DNA of 64,000 nucleotides from Haloferula sp. BvORR071 (GTDB lineage Bacteria; Verrucomicrobiota; Verrucomicrobiia; Verrucomicrobiales; Akkermansiaceae): assembly GCF_000739615.1 (NCBI RefSeq), contig NZ_BATP01000025.1:94949-158948 (forward strand), in the 5' to 3' direction. Each line of letters opens with the position of its first letter. Within the stretch, counting starts at the first letter, position 1. A program made the position numbers and the translations under genes. The notes beneath the pieces are model-generated. The model was not told where the DNA came from. It saw only the letters and a list, made by a program, of their open reading frames with translations, and did no database searches. This document shows, in pieces, positions 52,505 through 60,994 of this stretch.

Positions 52505-52729
52505 GACAGCGGCGGGCGGCGTCTTCGTACAACTCGGAGGACCGGGCTGCTCAACTCGAGCGACCCCTCACTGGTGTCGCTATTTCGCCTCACGGAGGCA
52601 GCCCCGGAAATAGCGACACCAGTGAGAAGGGTCGCATAGTCACGAGCTGATCGGTGAAGCGTTGCTAGGCTGTGAACATGGACGGCGAAACGCCGACCGG
52701 ATGGCAAGATCCACACCCCCGCCGCTGTC
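52505..52729 (-). ncRNA. Retron msr-msd non-coding RNA
   Basis: On the minus strand the RNA begins with a1 GACAGCGGCGGG (plus 52718-52729) and ends with a2 CCCGCCGCTGTC (plus 52505-52516), a perfect 12-bp match. Between them the msr part (52636-52717) contains a hairpin CGGCG-TTT-CGCCG and a GGAT...ATCC stem. Then follows the msd hairpin: 19 bp, perfect (52568-52586 with 52607-52625), extended after a small internal loop by GCGACCC/GGGTCGC (52560-52566 with 52629-52635) and tipped by GCCTC-acg-GAGGC. The a2 end is 33 nt before the RT start codon, and the preceding gene ends 63 nt before a1. The branching guanosine could not be fixed. Confidence 0.9.
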
Positions 52730-52792
52730 TGAAATGATTTACGCCGCGCGCTCCGCACGGCGGAAGGAAAATATGTCTCCACAGTTGTCATT

Positions 52793-54442
52793 TTACTTCG
52801 TGGCTGTGGAGGGCTGCTTCGACTTCGCGATGCGCAGCGCGATGATGTGCGCGCAGGGCCCCTTGCGAAGCTGGTTCTGTTGATAGAAATTGCAGGAGCA
52901 CTTGGCCTTCACCAGGCGCTCGTCGGCATCGATCGTGGCATCCACCTGATGGTGATACTTGCCATCGGTCACAGTGCCCTGGAGATAGCGGCCATCTAGG
53001 CGCTGTTCCTCGCGCGCCATCACCCCGCCATGCTTCACCAGAATGCGGGCATTTGCCTCCAGTTCATTGGAGAAGCGCAGCTTGTCGAGCGGCAGCGGCT
53101 CGCGGCTCAAGGCCCGGGCGCGCCACAGATCACTGTTGGAATCCTTCACCACCAGCCCCGCTTGTGTGCCTGCGATCAGTGCACCCAGCACATCCGCCTG
53201 CGCCATCCCCAGCTCCGCGGCCAACGCGGATGCTGGCGAAAACCACTTCCGCCCCAACGCCCCGAGCACCATCTCCGTCGCCTCCGTGGAGACGGCATGG
53301 CGCGGCGCGAGCAAATCGAACATCCCGTCGCGCGACCAGTCGTTCGCGGTCCAGCCGGAGAGCCCGAGCGTGAAGTTCATCTCGCCCATGTCCACCTCCC
53401 AGAAGGAGGGCATCCCGTAGCCTAACAGATTCACCCGCACCCGCCTTGCGACCGGAATCATCTGCTCCAGCACCAGCAAACGGCGGCGGCCCCACAGGCG
53501 GATCTCCACCTTCTCCGTGGCGTGATGATGCGAGCGACGGCAGACAATCTCCGTGCCCCAAGGATCCACCGTGATCACCGGTGGCTGGCCCGGCGTAAGT
53601 TGGAAACGCAGCGAGCGAGGCCCCTTCTTCTCCTTGCGCCGCTTCAGGGGGAAACAGATCGCATGGAAGTCCATCGGATCGAGATCCACCGTCGTGCCAT
53701 CGAGCGTGATCGCCGAGCTGACTTGCAGGAAACCGCGCACCCAGGAGTCAGGCACATCGATCTTCACCTCGCGGTGCGCAGGATCGGGGCCGGTTTGAAC
53801 CTCGAATCCCTCCGGATCAATCGCCAGCTCCGTCTCCTTGTAATCGCGGATTTTACGAAACTCATCGTACAAAGGCGCGGAGTAGTCGATGTTCGTGGTG
53901 CCGCAGGTAAAGTCGCCGATGCTCTGGAAAACCTCATGCTTGCAGGAGAGCCGCGCGTAGCTCGATTCATCCTGGCTGAAGCACTCGAAGAAGACCTGAT
54001 CCGGATGCACCGTGATCACGGGATCGAGGATGAACCACAGGTCGCGGTCCGTCTTGTAGATATGGTCCCAGTAGCGCTTCCGCGCATCGTGGAAGGCCTT
54101 CATCATCCCCATCTTGCTCTTCCGGACCTCAGAGAGCTCCAGGTTCACGGCGGCCACCCGGCCCTTGATATCCGCGCTCTTCGCCATGAACTCGGCGAGC
54201 CATGCCTCCTCCTGCGTCGCAGCCCACTCCTTGTAGTCGCCTCGTTCCTTCGGCTTCCAACGCAGATCGCCCACCACCACTTCATGCAGCGCGCAGATCG
54301 CCTCGCGGAAGGGCAGCTTGCTGCGCAGGCGGCCCTTGAAGCCCATCGGCGGTCGGTTGCCGTCAGGCACGAAGCTCATCGCCGTCGCGCGCGGAGTCGC
54401 GTGTACCTTGCTGAAGCCGCGGTATTGATACTGGAAGATCAT
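52793..54442 (-). CDS. Winged-helix/SWIM zinc-finger protein (retron accessory)
   Basis: 549 aa from ATG 54442, which overlaps the stop of the WGR/ARM gene by ATGA; the open frame extends much further upstream inside that gene and is not used there. The large N-terminal region is of no known family (FQYQYRGFSKVHATPRATAM; LPFREAICALHEVVVGDL). Residues ~380-450 look like a winged helix (MVLGALGRKWFSPASALAAE, LGMAQADVLGALIAGTQAGL). Near the C-terminus is a SWIM zinc finger KCSCNFYQQNQLRKGPCAHI, with CxC...CxH at about residues 515-532. WH-SWIM proteins are listed, as I recall, as a component of type XIII retrons. It may bind DNA or msDNA. Confidence 0.88.
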   Translation of the reverse strand: MIFQYQYRGFSKVHATPRATAMSFVPDGNRPPMGFKGRLRSKLPFREAICALHEVVVGDLRWKPKERGDYKEWAATQEEAWLAEFMAKSADIKGRVAAVNLELSEVRKSKMGMMKAFHDARKRYWDHIYKTDRDLWFILDPVITVHPDQVFFECFSQDESSYARLSCKHEVFQSIGDFTCGTTNIDYSAPLYDEFRKIRDYKETELAIDPEGFEVQTGPDPAHREVKIDVPDSWVRGFLQVSSAITLDGTTVDLDPMDFHAICFPLKRRKEKKGPRSLRFQLTPGQPPVITVDPWGTEIVCRRSHHHATEKVEIRLWGRRRLLVLEQMIPVARRVRVNLLGYGMPSFWEVDMGEMNFTLGLSGWTANDWSRDGMFDLLAPRHAVSTEATEMVLGALGRKWFSPASALAAELGMAQADVLGALIAGTQAGLVVKDSNSDLWRARALSREPLPLDKLRFSNELEANARILVKHGGVMAREEQRLDGRYLQGTVTDGKYHHQVDATIDADERLVKAKCSCNFYQQNQLRKGPCAHIIALRIAKSKQPSTATK

Positions 54443-57400
54443 GACGGCACGTGAATGGGAACGCTCACCGGCTTGAGCGGATTCGGGATCGCTGGCCACT
54501 GCCGGCGGATCGCATCCAGGATGCGGATCATCTCCGCCTTGTCCTGGATCGCCACCGTGCCGGACTGACGGGCGAGCAAGGGGGTGACCTGCCCGGCGAT
54601 CGCTTCGGCAGCCAGCGCTTCCCTTTCCAGGAAAGCCAGCACCCGCTGCTTCGCAATGCGGCCTGCACCGATGCGCGACAGCACGGTGCGGAAATAAAGA
54701 TCCAAGCTTGCGATCCGCTCCGCCGATCCGCTGGCAAAGCGCTCCAGGTAGTTCGTAGCGAAAAGCTGGATCTCCGTCGATGGATGCTGGCTGAAGCGCG
54801 CGAGGTAGAGCGGCCCGTCCTGCTCTTGGAAGAGCCGCGTGACCAACTCCCGCCCGAAATCGCGGACGCGCTGCTGGTTCGAGTCGCAAATGGCCACCAG
54901 CGCTTCCGGCGTCCAATCGCCATCGCGGATCTCGCGGCGGCAGAAAGCGAAGGCGCGCTCGCGGGTGTCATCGAAATCGCTCTCCAGCAAGCCGAGCACC
55001 ATCCCGGGATCGTCGCGCAACTTCTGCGGGCTGCGCTCCAGCCGCTCGAAGGCCCACTCGCGCAAGGCCACCAGCGAATGCACCGCCCATTCGGCAAGTT
55101 GCTCGGTATCGTGATTGTCCGTCTGGCGCTTGAGGATCTCGAAGCCCAGCGATTGGCCGTAGCCGTACTTCGACTCCAGCATCCGCGGATAAGAGTCAGC
55201 AGGGATCACATCCAGCTCCGCTACGAAGGGCCCGGAGAGCAAGCGATAGACCGATTGATGCAGCCCCTCGAAGCTCTCCGCGCGGAACAGCAGCGGATAC
55301 CACTGGATCACCAGCTCGCGCGCGGCCTCGCGATTGTAAGCCGCAGCGCGCCCCAACAATGGCTCGGCACCTTCGCGAAGTTCGGGATGCGTTGAGACCG
55401 CACAAGCAGCCAAGGTCTCCGTGCGCTCGGCCAACTCGTGGGCGGACAACTTGCCTAGCAGCTCCATCCCGAGCTTGCGCACCGCGGGAAATTCCGACGA
55501 CAGCGCGGCCAGCAGGATATTCTCCGGCAGGCCCGAAACCGAGGGCCTCTTCAACAGGATCTGCACCGCCAGCAACTGGCAGGCCTCCAGCGGATGCGCC
55601 GCGAGCTCGGCGAGATGGGTGACAGGCAGCGCCGCGACTTCATCCGGTGCCAGCAAGAGCAGGAAGTCCACCGCCGTGCCGGACTGTGGCGCATCCTCCG
55701 GGTCCATCGCCAGCAGCGCGGAGATCACGCGCGCCGTGAAGTCACGCTGCACCTGCGGATCGATCCGCGTCGCGCGCAGGATGTCCCGCACCGCGATCCG
55801 CGCGTCCTCATGCGCCAGGAAAGCCGCGGAGGCCAAAAAGTTCGCATCCGTGGTGGCGGTCGATTGGCAGGCACTGAGCCAGGCGATGCCATGCACCCGC
55901 GCCTCCCCCAGCCCGGACGCCAGCATCGCATGCAGCAGCAAAAGATCCGGCGAACCGGGATTCCAGCGCGCCTTCGCGATCTCCAACCCGAGGGCACTCG
56001 TCTCTGCATGCCATGAACCTAACAAGTCTGCGATGAAGCTGATGTCCGCCTCCTCCAGGAAGACCGGATTCGCGCGCCAGATCCGCAGCGCGAACTTCTG
56101 CACCACCGCGCTGCGCGCATGCCGCAGCAGGTGCATGATTGCATCCGGTGCCTGATCCCAGAGTTCCGGGAAAGCCTCCTCGCGCCCGACCAACTCGCTG
56201 CGCCGCCCTCCGGCATAACGCCACGAGTTCTGCCGCGGATTCAGCTCCACCGCATCGAGCCCTCCCCGCAACAACCACAGGAAGCCGAGGCTCTGCTTGT
56301 GGGCCGGATAGTAGCTGCGGACTTGCACGCTGCGCCGCGCGGCGCGGTCGTAGGTCCAGTTCTCGATGAAGGTCTCATCGGGAGAATCCACCGAGTCGTC
56401 GTAGGCAAGCAGCAGCCCGGTCGCCAAGGGCACGAACAGCGCAGCCTCTCCGCTCTCTCCGGCGGTCTTGAGGAAGCGCATCGGCCGCCGCCGCAGGTAG
56501 TTCCGCGTATTCGGCATGAAGGCCGGCTTGGGGGCGTTCCTCGACCTGTAGTCGTAAAGCGGGCTGTTCGGACTGCTGAGATCGAAACGCCGTATCACCT
56601 GGCCATAGAGCTCCGCATCCAGCTTGAACTCCGATGCCTTTAGTACTTGGCGGAAGAAGGGCATCGTCCCGCGCCCGACCGGCAGCAGGCGGATCATCTC
56701 ATGGACGATCTCCCGCACCCAGCTGCTGCGGCTCGCGAGCAGCAGCAACTTGGCCGGAAATTCCACATCGCCGATGTTGCGCAGGAAGGGCTCCACCACC
56801 GCGCGGAAAGCCTGCGGATCACCGCTGGAGTAGGCCTCGCCAACGCTACTTGGCAGCGATTGAGCCACCTTCTCTTCGAAGCTGCCATCATCCGGCGTCA
56901 GGGCAGCCCGCGCCTCGGCGACCATGATCCGCACCCACGCTTTCTTATCGCTGGCACGATCGGCCAAAAGATCCATGGCGACGGCATGGCGGGCCTCGCC
57001 GCAACGCCCGAGCGCCCACGCGGCACACCACAGGTCCATGGGATCCGTCAGCCGGGCACACAGCCCGGCGATCGAATCCGCCGCCTCCCGCATCCGCCAG
57101 GCCCCTGCCCGCCAGATCACGCGCGAGAGCTTCCAAACCCGCTGCCCCTTCTTGAGCGGCTTCGGGGACTTGCCCTCCGCCTCTTCAGCCAAGCGCTTCA
57201 GAATCGCCCGGCGCTTCGGATCATCCACCGCCGGTGCCGATGAAGCAGCCCCCACCGGGATCTCCTCCCGCATCCCCGCCTCACCCTCCACCCGATAGCC
57301 CTTGCGGGTCTTCTCCCCGACCAGATCATCGAAAATCTGCTCCGCCTTCGCCCGCGATTCCGGAAAGGGCGTCTTCGTCCCATCCCGCAGCGCCGCCCCC

Positions 57401-57522
57401 CGCCGCCCATAGCGGAAATTCACCAGGAACTCCCCCGCCCCCGCCTCGCACAAATCCACCTCATAGACCTTGTCGGAATTCCCCTCGCGGAAAAAGAGAC
57501 GGCTTTGACGGACGAGCTTCAA
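54439..57522 (-). CDS. WGR-domain ARM/HEAT-repeat protein (retron accessory)
   Basis: 1027 aa from TTG 57522; there is an in-frame stop shortly upstream and no ATG before the conserved WGR start, so TTG is chosen. Residues ~1-75 form a WGR domain (FFREGNSDKVYEVDL, FLVNFRYGRRG), which binds nucleic acid ends or partner proteins in PARPs. A Lys/Glu-rich linker follows. From ~90 to the end the protein is an ARM/HEAT solenoid (ALGRCGEARHAVAMDLLADR; LLAALSSEFPAVRKLGMELL; LFATNYLERFASGSAERIAS). Its stop overlaps the start of the WH-SWIM gene. The pair plus a retron RT corresponds to the ARM + WHSWIM composition recalled for type XIII retrons. Confidence 0.9.
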   Translation of the reverse strand: MKLVRQSRLFFREGNSDKVYEVDLCEAGAGEFLVNFRYGRRGAALRDGTKTPFPESRAKAEQIFDDLVGEKTRKGYRVEGEAGMREEIPVGAASSAPAVDDPKRRAILKRLAEEAEGKSPKPLKKGQRVWKLSRVIWRAGAWRMREAADSIAGLCARLTDPMDLWCAAWALGRCGEARHAVAMDLLADRASDKKAWVRIMVAEARAALTPDDGSFEEKVAQSLPSSVGEAYSSGDPQAFRAVVEPFLRNIGDVEFPAKLLLLASRSSWVREIVHEMIRLLPVGRGTMPFFRQVLKASEFKLDAELYGQVIRRFDLSSPNSPLYDYRSRNAPKPAFMPNTRNYLRRRPMRFLKTAGESGEAALFVPLATGLLLAYDDSVDSPDETFIENWTYDRAARRSVQVRSYYPAHKQSLGFLWLLRGGLDAVELNPRQNSWRYAGGRRSELVGREEAFPELWDQAPDAIMHLLRHARSAVVQKFALRIWRANPVFLEEADISFIADLLGSWHAETSALGLEIAKARWNPGSPDLLLLHAMLASGLGEARVHGIAWLSACQSTATTDANFLASAAFLAHEDARIAVRDILRATRIDPQVQRDFTARVISALLAMDPEDAPQSGTAVDFLLLLAPDEVAALPVTHLAELAAHPLEACQLLAVQILLKRPSVSGLPENILLAALSSEFPAVRKLGMELLGKLSAHELAERTETLAACAVSTHPELREGAEPLLGRAAAYNREAARELVIQWYPLLFRAESFEGLHQSVYRLLSGPFVAELDVIPADSYPRMLESKYGYGQSLGFEILKRQTDNHDTEQLAEWAVHSLVALREWAFERLERSPQKLRDDPGMVLGLLESDFDDTRERAFAFCRREIRDGDWTPEALVAICDSNQQRVRDFGRELVTRLFQEQDGPLYLARFSQHPSTEIQLFATNYLERFASGSAERIASLDLYFRTVLSRIGAGRIAKQRVLAFLEREALAAEAIAGQVTPLLARQSGTVAIQDKAEMIRILDAIRRQWPAIPNPLKPVSVPIHVPS

Positions 57523-57740
57523 GGAGTTGAGGAGTCGTGAGGATCAAGGAGATAGGCCACAGAGCTGTTAGACACCACCCCTGCGCACCTGTGTATCGCC
57601 CCCATACCAAGCAGCTCCGCCCCCACACGGACAAGCCCAAAGGGCCACGAAAGCCGCGATCACGGAATCTTCACATAAACGATCACCAAGGGTTGCTTTC
57701 GCCCCTCGACGCATTCAATCCGGTTCTTCAATTCCGTCGT

Positions 57741-58472
57741 ATGCCTGCGCCTTATCAGCAACCTCACTGGAACGCCTTCATTGAGATTCCTCCAAACGCC
57801 CAGCGGGCGGTGGGCCATGCGCCCGCGTGCTGGGCAAGCAAGCTGCCGGATGTTCCTCCTCATTACATGCTGCCGACGGGCCCTCTGCCCCGGACTCAGC
57901 TCCGGCGGATCTGTCGGGATCCCCGGACTCCTGTTTTGATTGCATACCTCTGCGTGATGGCTTGGGGAGGCCAGGGGCCAGCCAATGCCGTCCTGACATG
58001 GAAAAGCCGGACTCTTATCGAGCCGATCCTGACAAAACTCAGAGCCGGAGGCTTGGACGGGTTACAAGCATACCAACTCTTCACGGCCGGAAGGAAGTCG
58101 CGTTTTCCCGGACTCGGGCCGTCCTACTTCACCAAGCTGATCTACTTTTTCAGTCCGCCGGGACGGAGTCTCTACATTGTGGACAACTACGTCCTGGCTT
58201 CCATCGAGATCCTTACCGGCTTGCCTCACCGTTACCGGGCCACTCCTGGAGGCTATGTGGCGGCCTGTCGTGAGATCGATGGGATGCGGAAGATTCTCAG
58301 TGGATCCGGAGCCCGGATGGAGGCCCGCCTGTTCTCCGGAAAAAACAAAGACTGGCGCCGGCATGCTAACCAGCAGGTGCTATCGAGGTCGGGAGCGGAT
58401 GGATACCGCAATCAGATGATGCAGGTCTATTCCACTGGTAAAGATCCCATCCCTCCCGCGGCATTCTGGTAA
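57741..58472 (+). CDS. OGG-fold (8-oxoguanine glycosylase-like) HhH protein
   Basis: 243 aa from ATG 57741; an in-frame start 68 codons upstream encodes Pro/Arg/Lys-rich sequence without similarity and is not used. Conserved segments are IAYLCVMAWGGQGPANAV, FTAGRKSRFPGLGPSYFTKL and SLYIVDNYVLASIEIL. GLGPSYFTK looks like a helix-hairpin-helix with a following Lys, and the Asp in VDNYV sits where OGG1 has its catalytic VDVH Asp. The family is annotated as 8-oxoguanine glycosylase OGG-fold protein and is often found near defence genes. It may excise modified bases, perhaps phage-modified ones. It is divergent from the retron operon with a 218-nt gap that shows nothing notable. Confidence 0.75.
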   Translation: MPAPYQQPHWNAFIEIPPNAQRAVGHAPACWASKLPDVPPHYMLPTGPLPRTQLRRICRDPRTPVLIAYLCVMAWGGQGPANAVLTWKSRTLIEPILTKLRAGGLDGLQAYQLFTAGRKSRFPGLGPSYFTKLIYFFSPPGRSLYIVDNYVLASIEILTGLPHRYRATPGGYVAACREIDGMRKILSGSGARMEARLFSGKNKDWRRHANQQVLSRSGADGYRNQMMQVYSTGKDPIPPAAFW

Positions 58473-58628
58473 GCTCAGGGCGTCAATCGGCCCCAAAAGA
58501 ACCAACATCTATCGGTGCCACTTCAGGTCGTGATCGGCTGAAGCCATTGGCGAGCCGGATAATATTCTAGCAAGACCGTTCCCAGTGGAGCGTTCGTCTG
58601 ATATGACCCCAATCTAACAACACAACCC

Positions 58629-60557
58629 ATGCCGATCGAGGAATCGCCCGCCGCGCCGACATTTGAATCCATCTTTCTGGGGGACGGTGGCCCGAGGCTG
58701 ATCCGGATCCCGGACTACCAGCGCGCCTTCACTTGGGAGAAGAAGCAGATCGATCTATTCGTCGGGGATCTCGCGAAATTCAGGCCGCGCCCGGATGACT
58801 ACTACTACGGTCACTTCATCATTGAGGCGGAGAAGGGGACCTGGGAGCTGGTGGACGGCCAGCAAAGGATCACGACCTTCATCCTTTTCCTGATGGTGTG
58901 TCGTCACTTGGCTCCCGCCACCGGGCACCGGGCGCTCGGCTTGATCGAGCGCTTTGCCACGGTGAACTATGACCGGCGGGCGCTGGAACTCATCCAAAAC
59001 AACCTGGGTGCCCTCTTCGAACTGGGTGCCACGCTTTCCGGGAAGGATGAACACGCCGATAAGGAAATTTGTGAGGCCTGCCGGCTCGATCAGAGGGAAT
59101 TCACTCGCTCCCAGAAAAGAATCGTGTTGGCCTTGGCCCGCTTCCACGAGGCCTTTGCCTCGGCGACTTTGGATCGCGCTGAGATCGCGGCCTACATCGA
59201 CGTGGTGACGCGTTCCAACTGCTCCTATCACCCGGCGAAAAGCAAGGCGGTGGCGGTGAGTGTCTTCGAGATGCACAACACCCGCGGCGTGGGGCTGACC
59301 ACCATCGAGATCGTGAAGGCCAAGCTGACCCGCTTCGTCTACGATCACCTGGAAGGGGATCGGGACGCTGCGGTGGCGGAGATCCAAGCCCACTTCGGGG
59401 AAATCTATCAGATGGAGGAGCTGCTCGAGCAAAGTTCCTTCCGCGGCGATCTGACCTTGGAGCAGCTTCTGCGCCTGCACCTGCGGGTCATCGACGACGG
59501 GACCAAGAACGGGGAGAAGATGTTTGAATCCCCGGCTGTGAACGCCAGTGTCGACGATCTGATCGAGTATTTGGAGAAGCGGCTGCACTTTGTGGACCTG
59601 GACAAGAAGCAACCTAGGTCCAAAGCTTCAGGTGTCGAATATGCCCGCGCGGTGGCCCGCGAGTTCAAGCAATCCGTCCGCTTGGCCAGCAGCTTCCTGC
59701 CAGCATGGGATGATGGAGAGCGGCTGGTGGGTGATGTCCTGATCCTGGAGCGGGAACTCAGTTGCCAGTTTTTCCTGCTGATGGCGCGGAGGATTGCTCC
59801 GGAGGCTGGCGAATCTTTTGGAAAGCTGGGGCGGCAGGTGCTGGTCCTCTGGGAGCGGCTCCTCTTCACCCGGGATTTCCACGACAAGTACTACCGCCTG
59901 AGCTATCGCGACAATTTCCCAGGGCTCTTCGAGGAGCTTTGCCGGGAAGGCGCGGATCCGGCGACGGTGCTCATGAGCTACGTGAAAGATGGCTTCCGAG
60001 GCGGTGACGTGACCAAGGATCTCCAAAAGGTGGTGTTGGACTATGCAACCACCTACAAGCCGCACGTCCTCAACAACGCCTTTTACTGGTGGCGGGAAAA
60101 GATGATCTACGTGATCTACAAGTTCGAGATCCGGGCCGGAGCGAAAGTCCGCCAGACCATGAAGAGGGTCATTTCGGTGGAGCACATTCTTCCCCAAGAA
60201 TGGGATTGGAAGTGGATTGACGGTTATGGGGGAGACGCTGGCGAGCCCGGCGAGGAGCTGAAGGAAAAGCTCCTAAAGGAAATCGGTGCCTTCATTAACG
60301 GCATCGGCAATCTGCTGCTCCTGACCCGCGGCGAGAATTCATCGGTGGGCAATCTTCACCCGGCGAAGAAGACGTATAGCGAGAGATATGACGGCGGCAC
60401 CTACACGGCGCATCTGGAGTCGCGGGAGAAGTGGCTCCAATCCTCGCAATGGCAGCCCCTCATCCTCCAGCGCGGCACGGAGATTTGGGACTTCATGGTA
60501 CGGGAGATGATCGGGATTCCCATGGAATCGCCTGACACGGCCAGCAGCGGGAACTAA
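58629..60557 (+). CDS. DUF262/DUF1524 (GmrSD-like) restriction-type protein
   Basis: 642 aa. The N-terminal DUF262 (ParB-like, GmrS) domain shows IPDYQRAFTWEKKQIDLFVG and the nucleotide-binding LVDGQQRITTFILFLM. The C-terminal DUF1524 (GmrD, HNH-like) domain has VISVEHILPQEW and a later INGIGNLLLLTRGENSSVGN. Fused DUF262-DUF1524 proteins are type IV restriction enzymes of the GmrSD type that cut modified phage DNA using NTP; the middle region of ~350 residues is specific. The gene stands alone, 156 nt after the OGG-like gene and in the same direction, and belongs to the same defence island. The exact modification target is unknown. Confidence 0.9.
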   Translation: MPIEESPAAPTFESIFLGDGGPRLIRIPDYQRAFTWEKKQIDLFVGDLAKFRPRPDDYYYGHFIIEAEKGTWELVDGQQRITTFILFLMVCRHLAPATGHRALGLIERFATVNYDRRALELIQNNLGALFELGATLSGKDEHADKEICEACRLDQREFTRSQKRIVLALARFHEAFASATLDRAEIAAYIDVVTRSNCSYHPAKSKAVAVSVFEMHNTRGVGLTTIEIVKAKLTRFVYDHLEGDRDAAVAEIQAHFGEIYQMEELLEQSSFRGDLTLEQLLRLHLRVIDDGTKNGEKMFESPAVNASVDDLIEYLEKRLHFVDLDKKQPRSKASGVEYARAVAREFKQSVRLASSFLPAWDDGERLVGDVLILERELSCQFFLLMARRIAPEAGESFGKLGRQVLVLWERLLFTRDFHDKYYRLSYRDNFPGLFEELCREGADPATVLMSYVKDGFRGGDVTKDLQKVVLDYATTYKPHVLNNAFYWWREKMIYVIYKFEIRAGAKVRQTMKRVISVEHILPQEWDWKWIDGYGGDAGEPGEELKEKLLKEIGAFINGIGNLLLLTRGENSSVGNLHPAKKTYSERYDGGTYTAHLESREKWLQSSQWQPLILQRGTEIWDFMVREMIGIPMESPDTASSGN

Positions 60558-60634
60558 GCAACCGCCACACGCGGCATCGACATGTGCCGCGTGGGATGCC
60601 ATGACCTCCCTGTTAGTCCCGCGAATTCCCCATC

Positions 60635-60840
60635 AGCCAGATCGGCAAATCCGAAAGCAAGACCCAGCGACGGGTGATCCGCTTGTCTGTGGAGGAGCTG
60701 GGCTACCGCTATGCCGGAGACTGGCGGGACCGTCTGGGAAACTCGAACATTGAGCCGGAGTTGCTCGGGGCACATCTGGCGGGGCTGGCTACAGTGCCGA
60801 TCAGATCGCCCGGGCACTGAAGGTGCATCAAATCTCGTGA
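60635..60840 (+). pseudogene. Remnant of the N-terminus of a type I restriction subunit (hsdR)
   Basis: The + strand reads SQIGKSESKTQRRVIRL then SVEELGYRYAGDWRDRLGNSN and IEPELLGAHLAGL, the conserved N-terminus of type I R subunits (RKTQxRVVxLFxxELGYxYLGNWEDRxxNSNIEEELL). Near 60790 the frame shifts and continues as GYSADQIARALKV, matching the following GYSxxLIxRAL. No start codon precedes it in frame and the homology stops after 60840, so only about 65 of roughly 1000 codons survive. This is a decayed hsdR in the defence island. The remaining 60558-60994 sequence has no other gene. Confidence 0.8.
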
Positions 60841-60994
60841 TCGCAGTGCCCGACGCAACATCAAACCGAAATGGAAACCGGCTGGAGTCGCGCAAATCGA
60901 TCGGGTTGAGCCGCCCCTTTCACGTCCCCAACAATTCCCCTCTGGGTTGAAACCAAATACTCGCAATCAGCAATTCAAGGAGGCACTTTAGCTA

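Noticed and set aside
52560..52635. Rho-independent terminator for the WH-SWIM gene
   Set aside because: The stem is far longer than a terminator, lacks a T-tract, lies over 150 nt from the stop and is enclosed by a1/a2 repeats in front of an RT gene.
54442..54916. Extension of the WH-SWIM reading frame upstream of ATG 54442
   Set aside because: It lies inside the WGR/ARM gene in another frame and encodes low-complexity sequence; the ATGA overlap gives a natural start.
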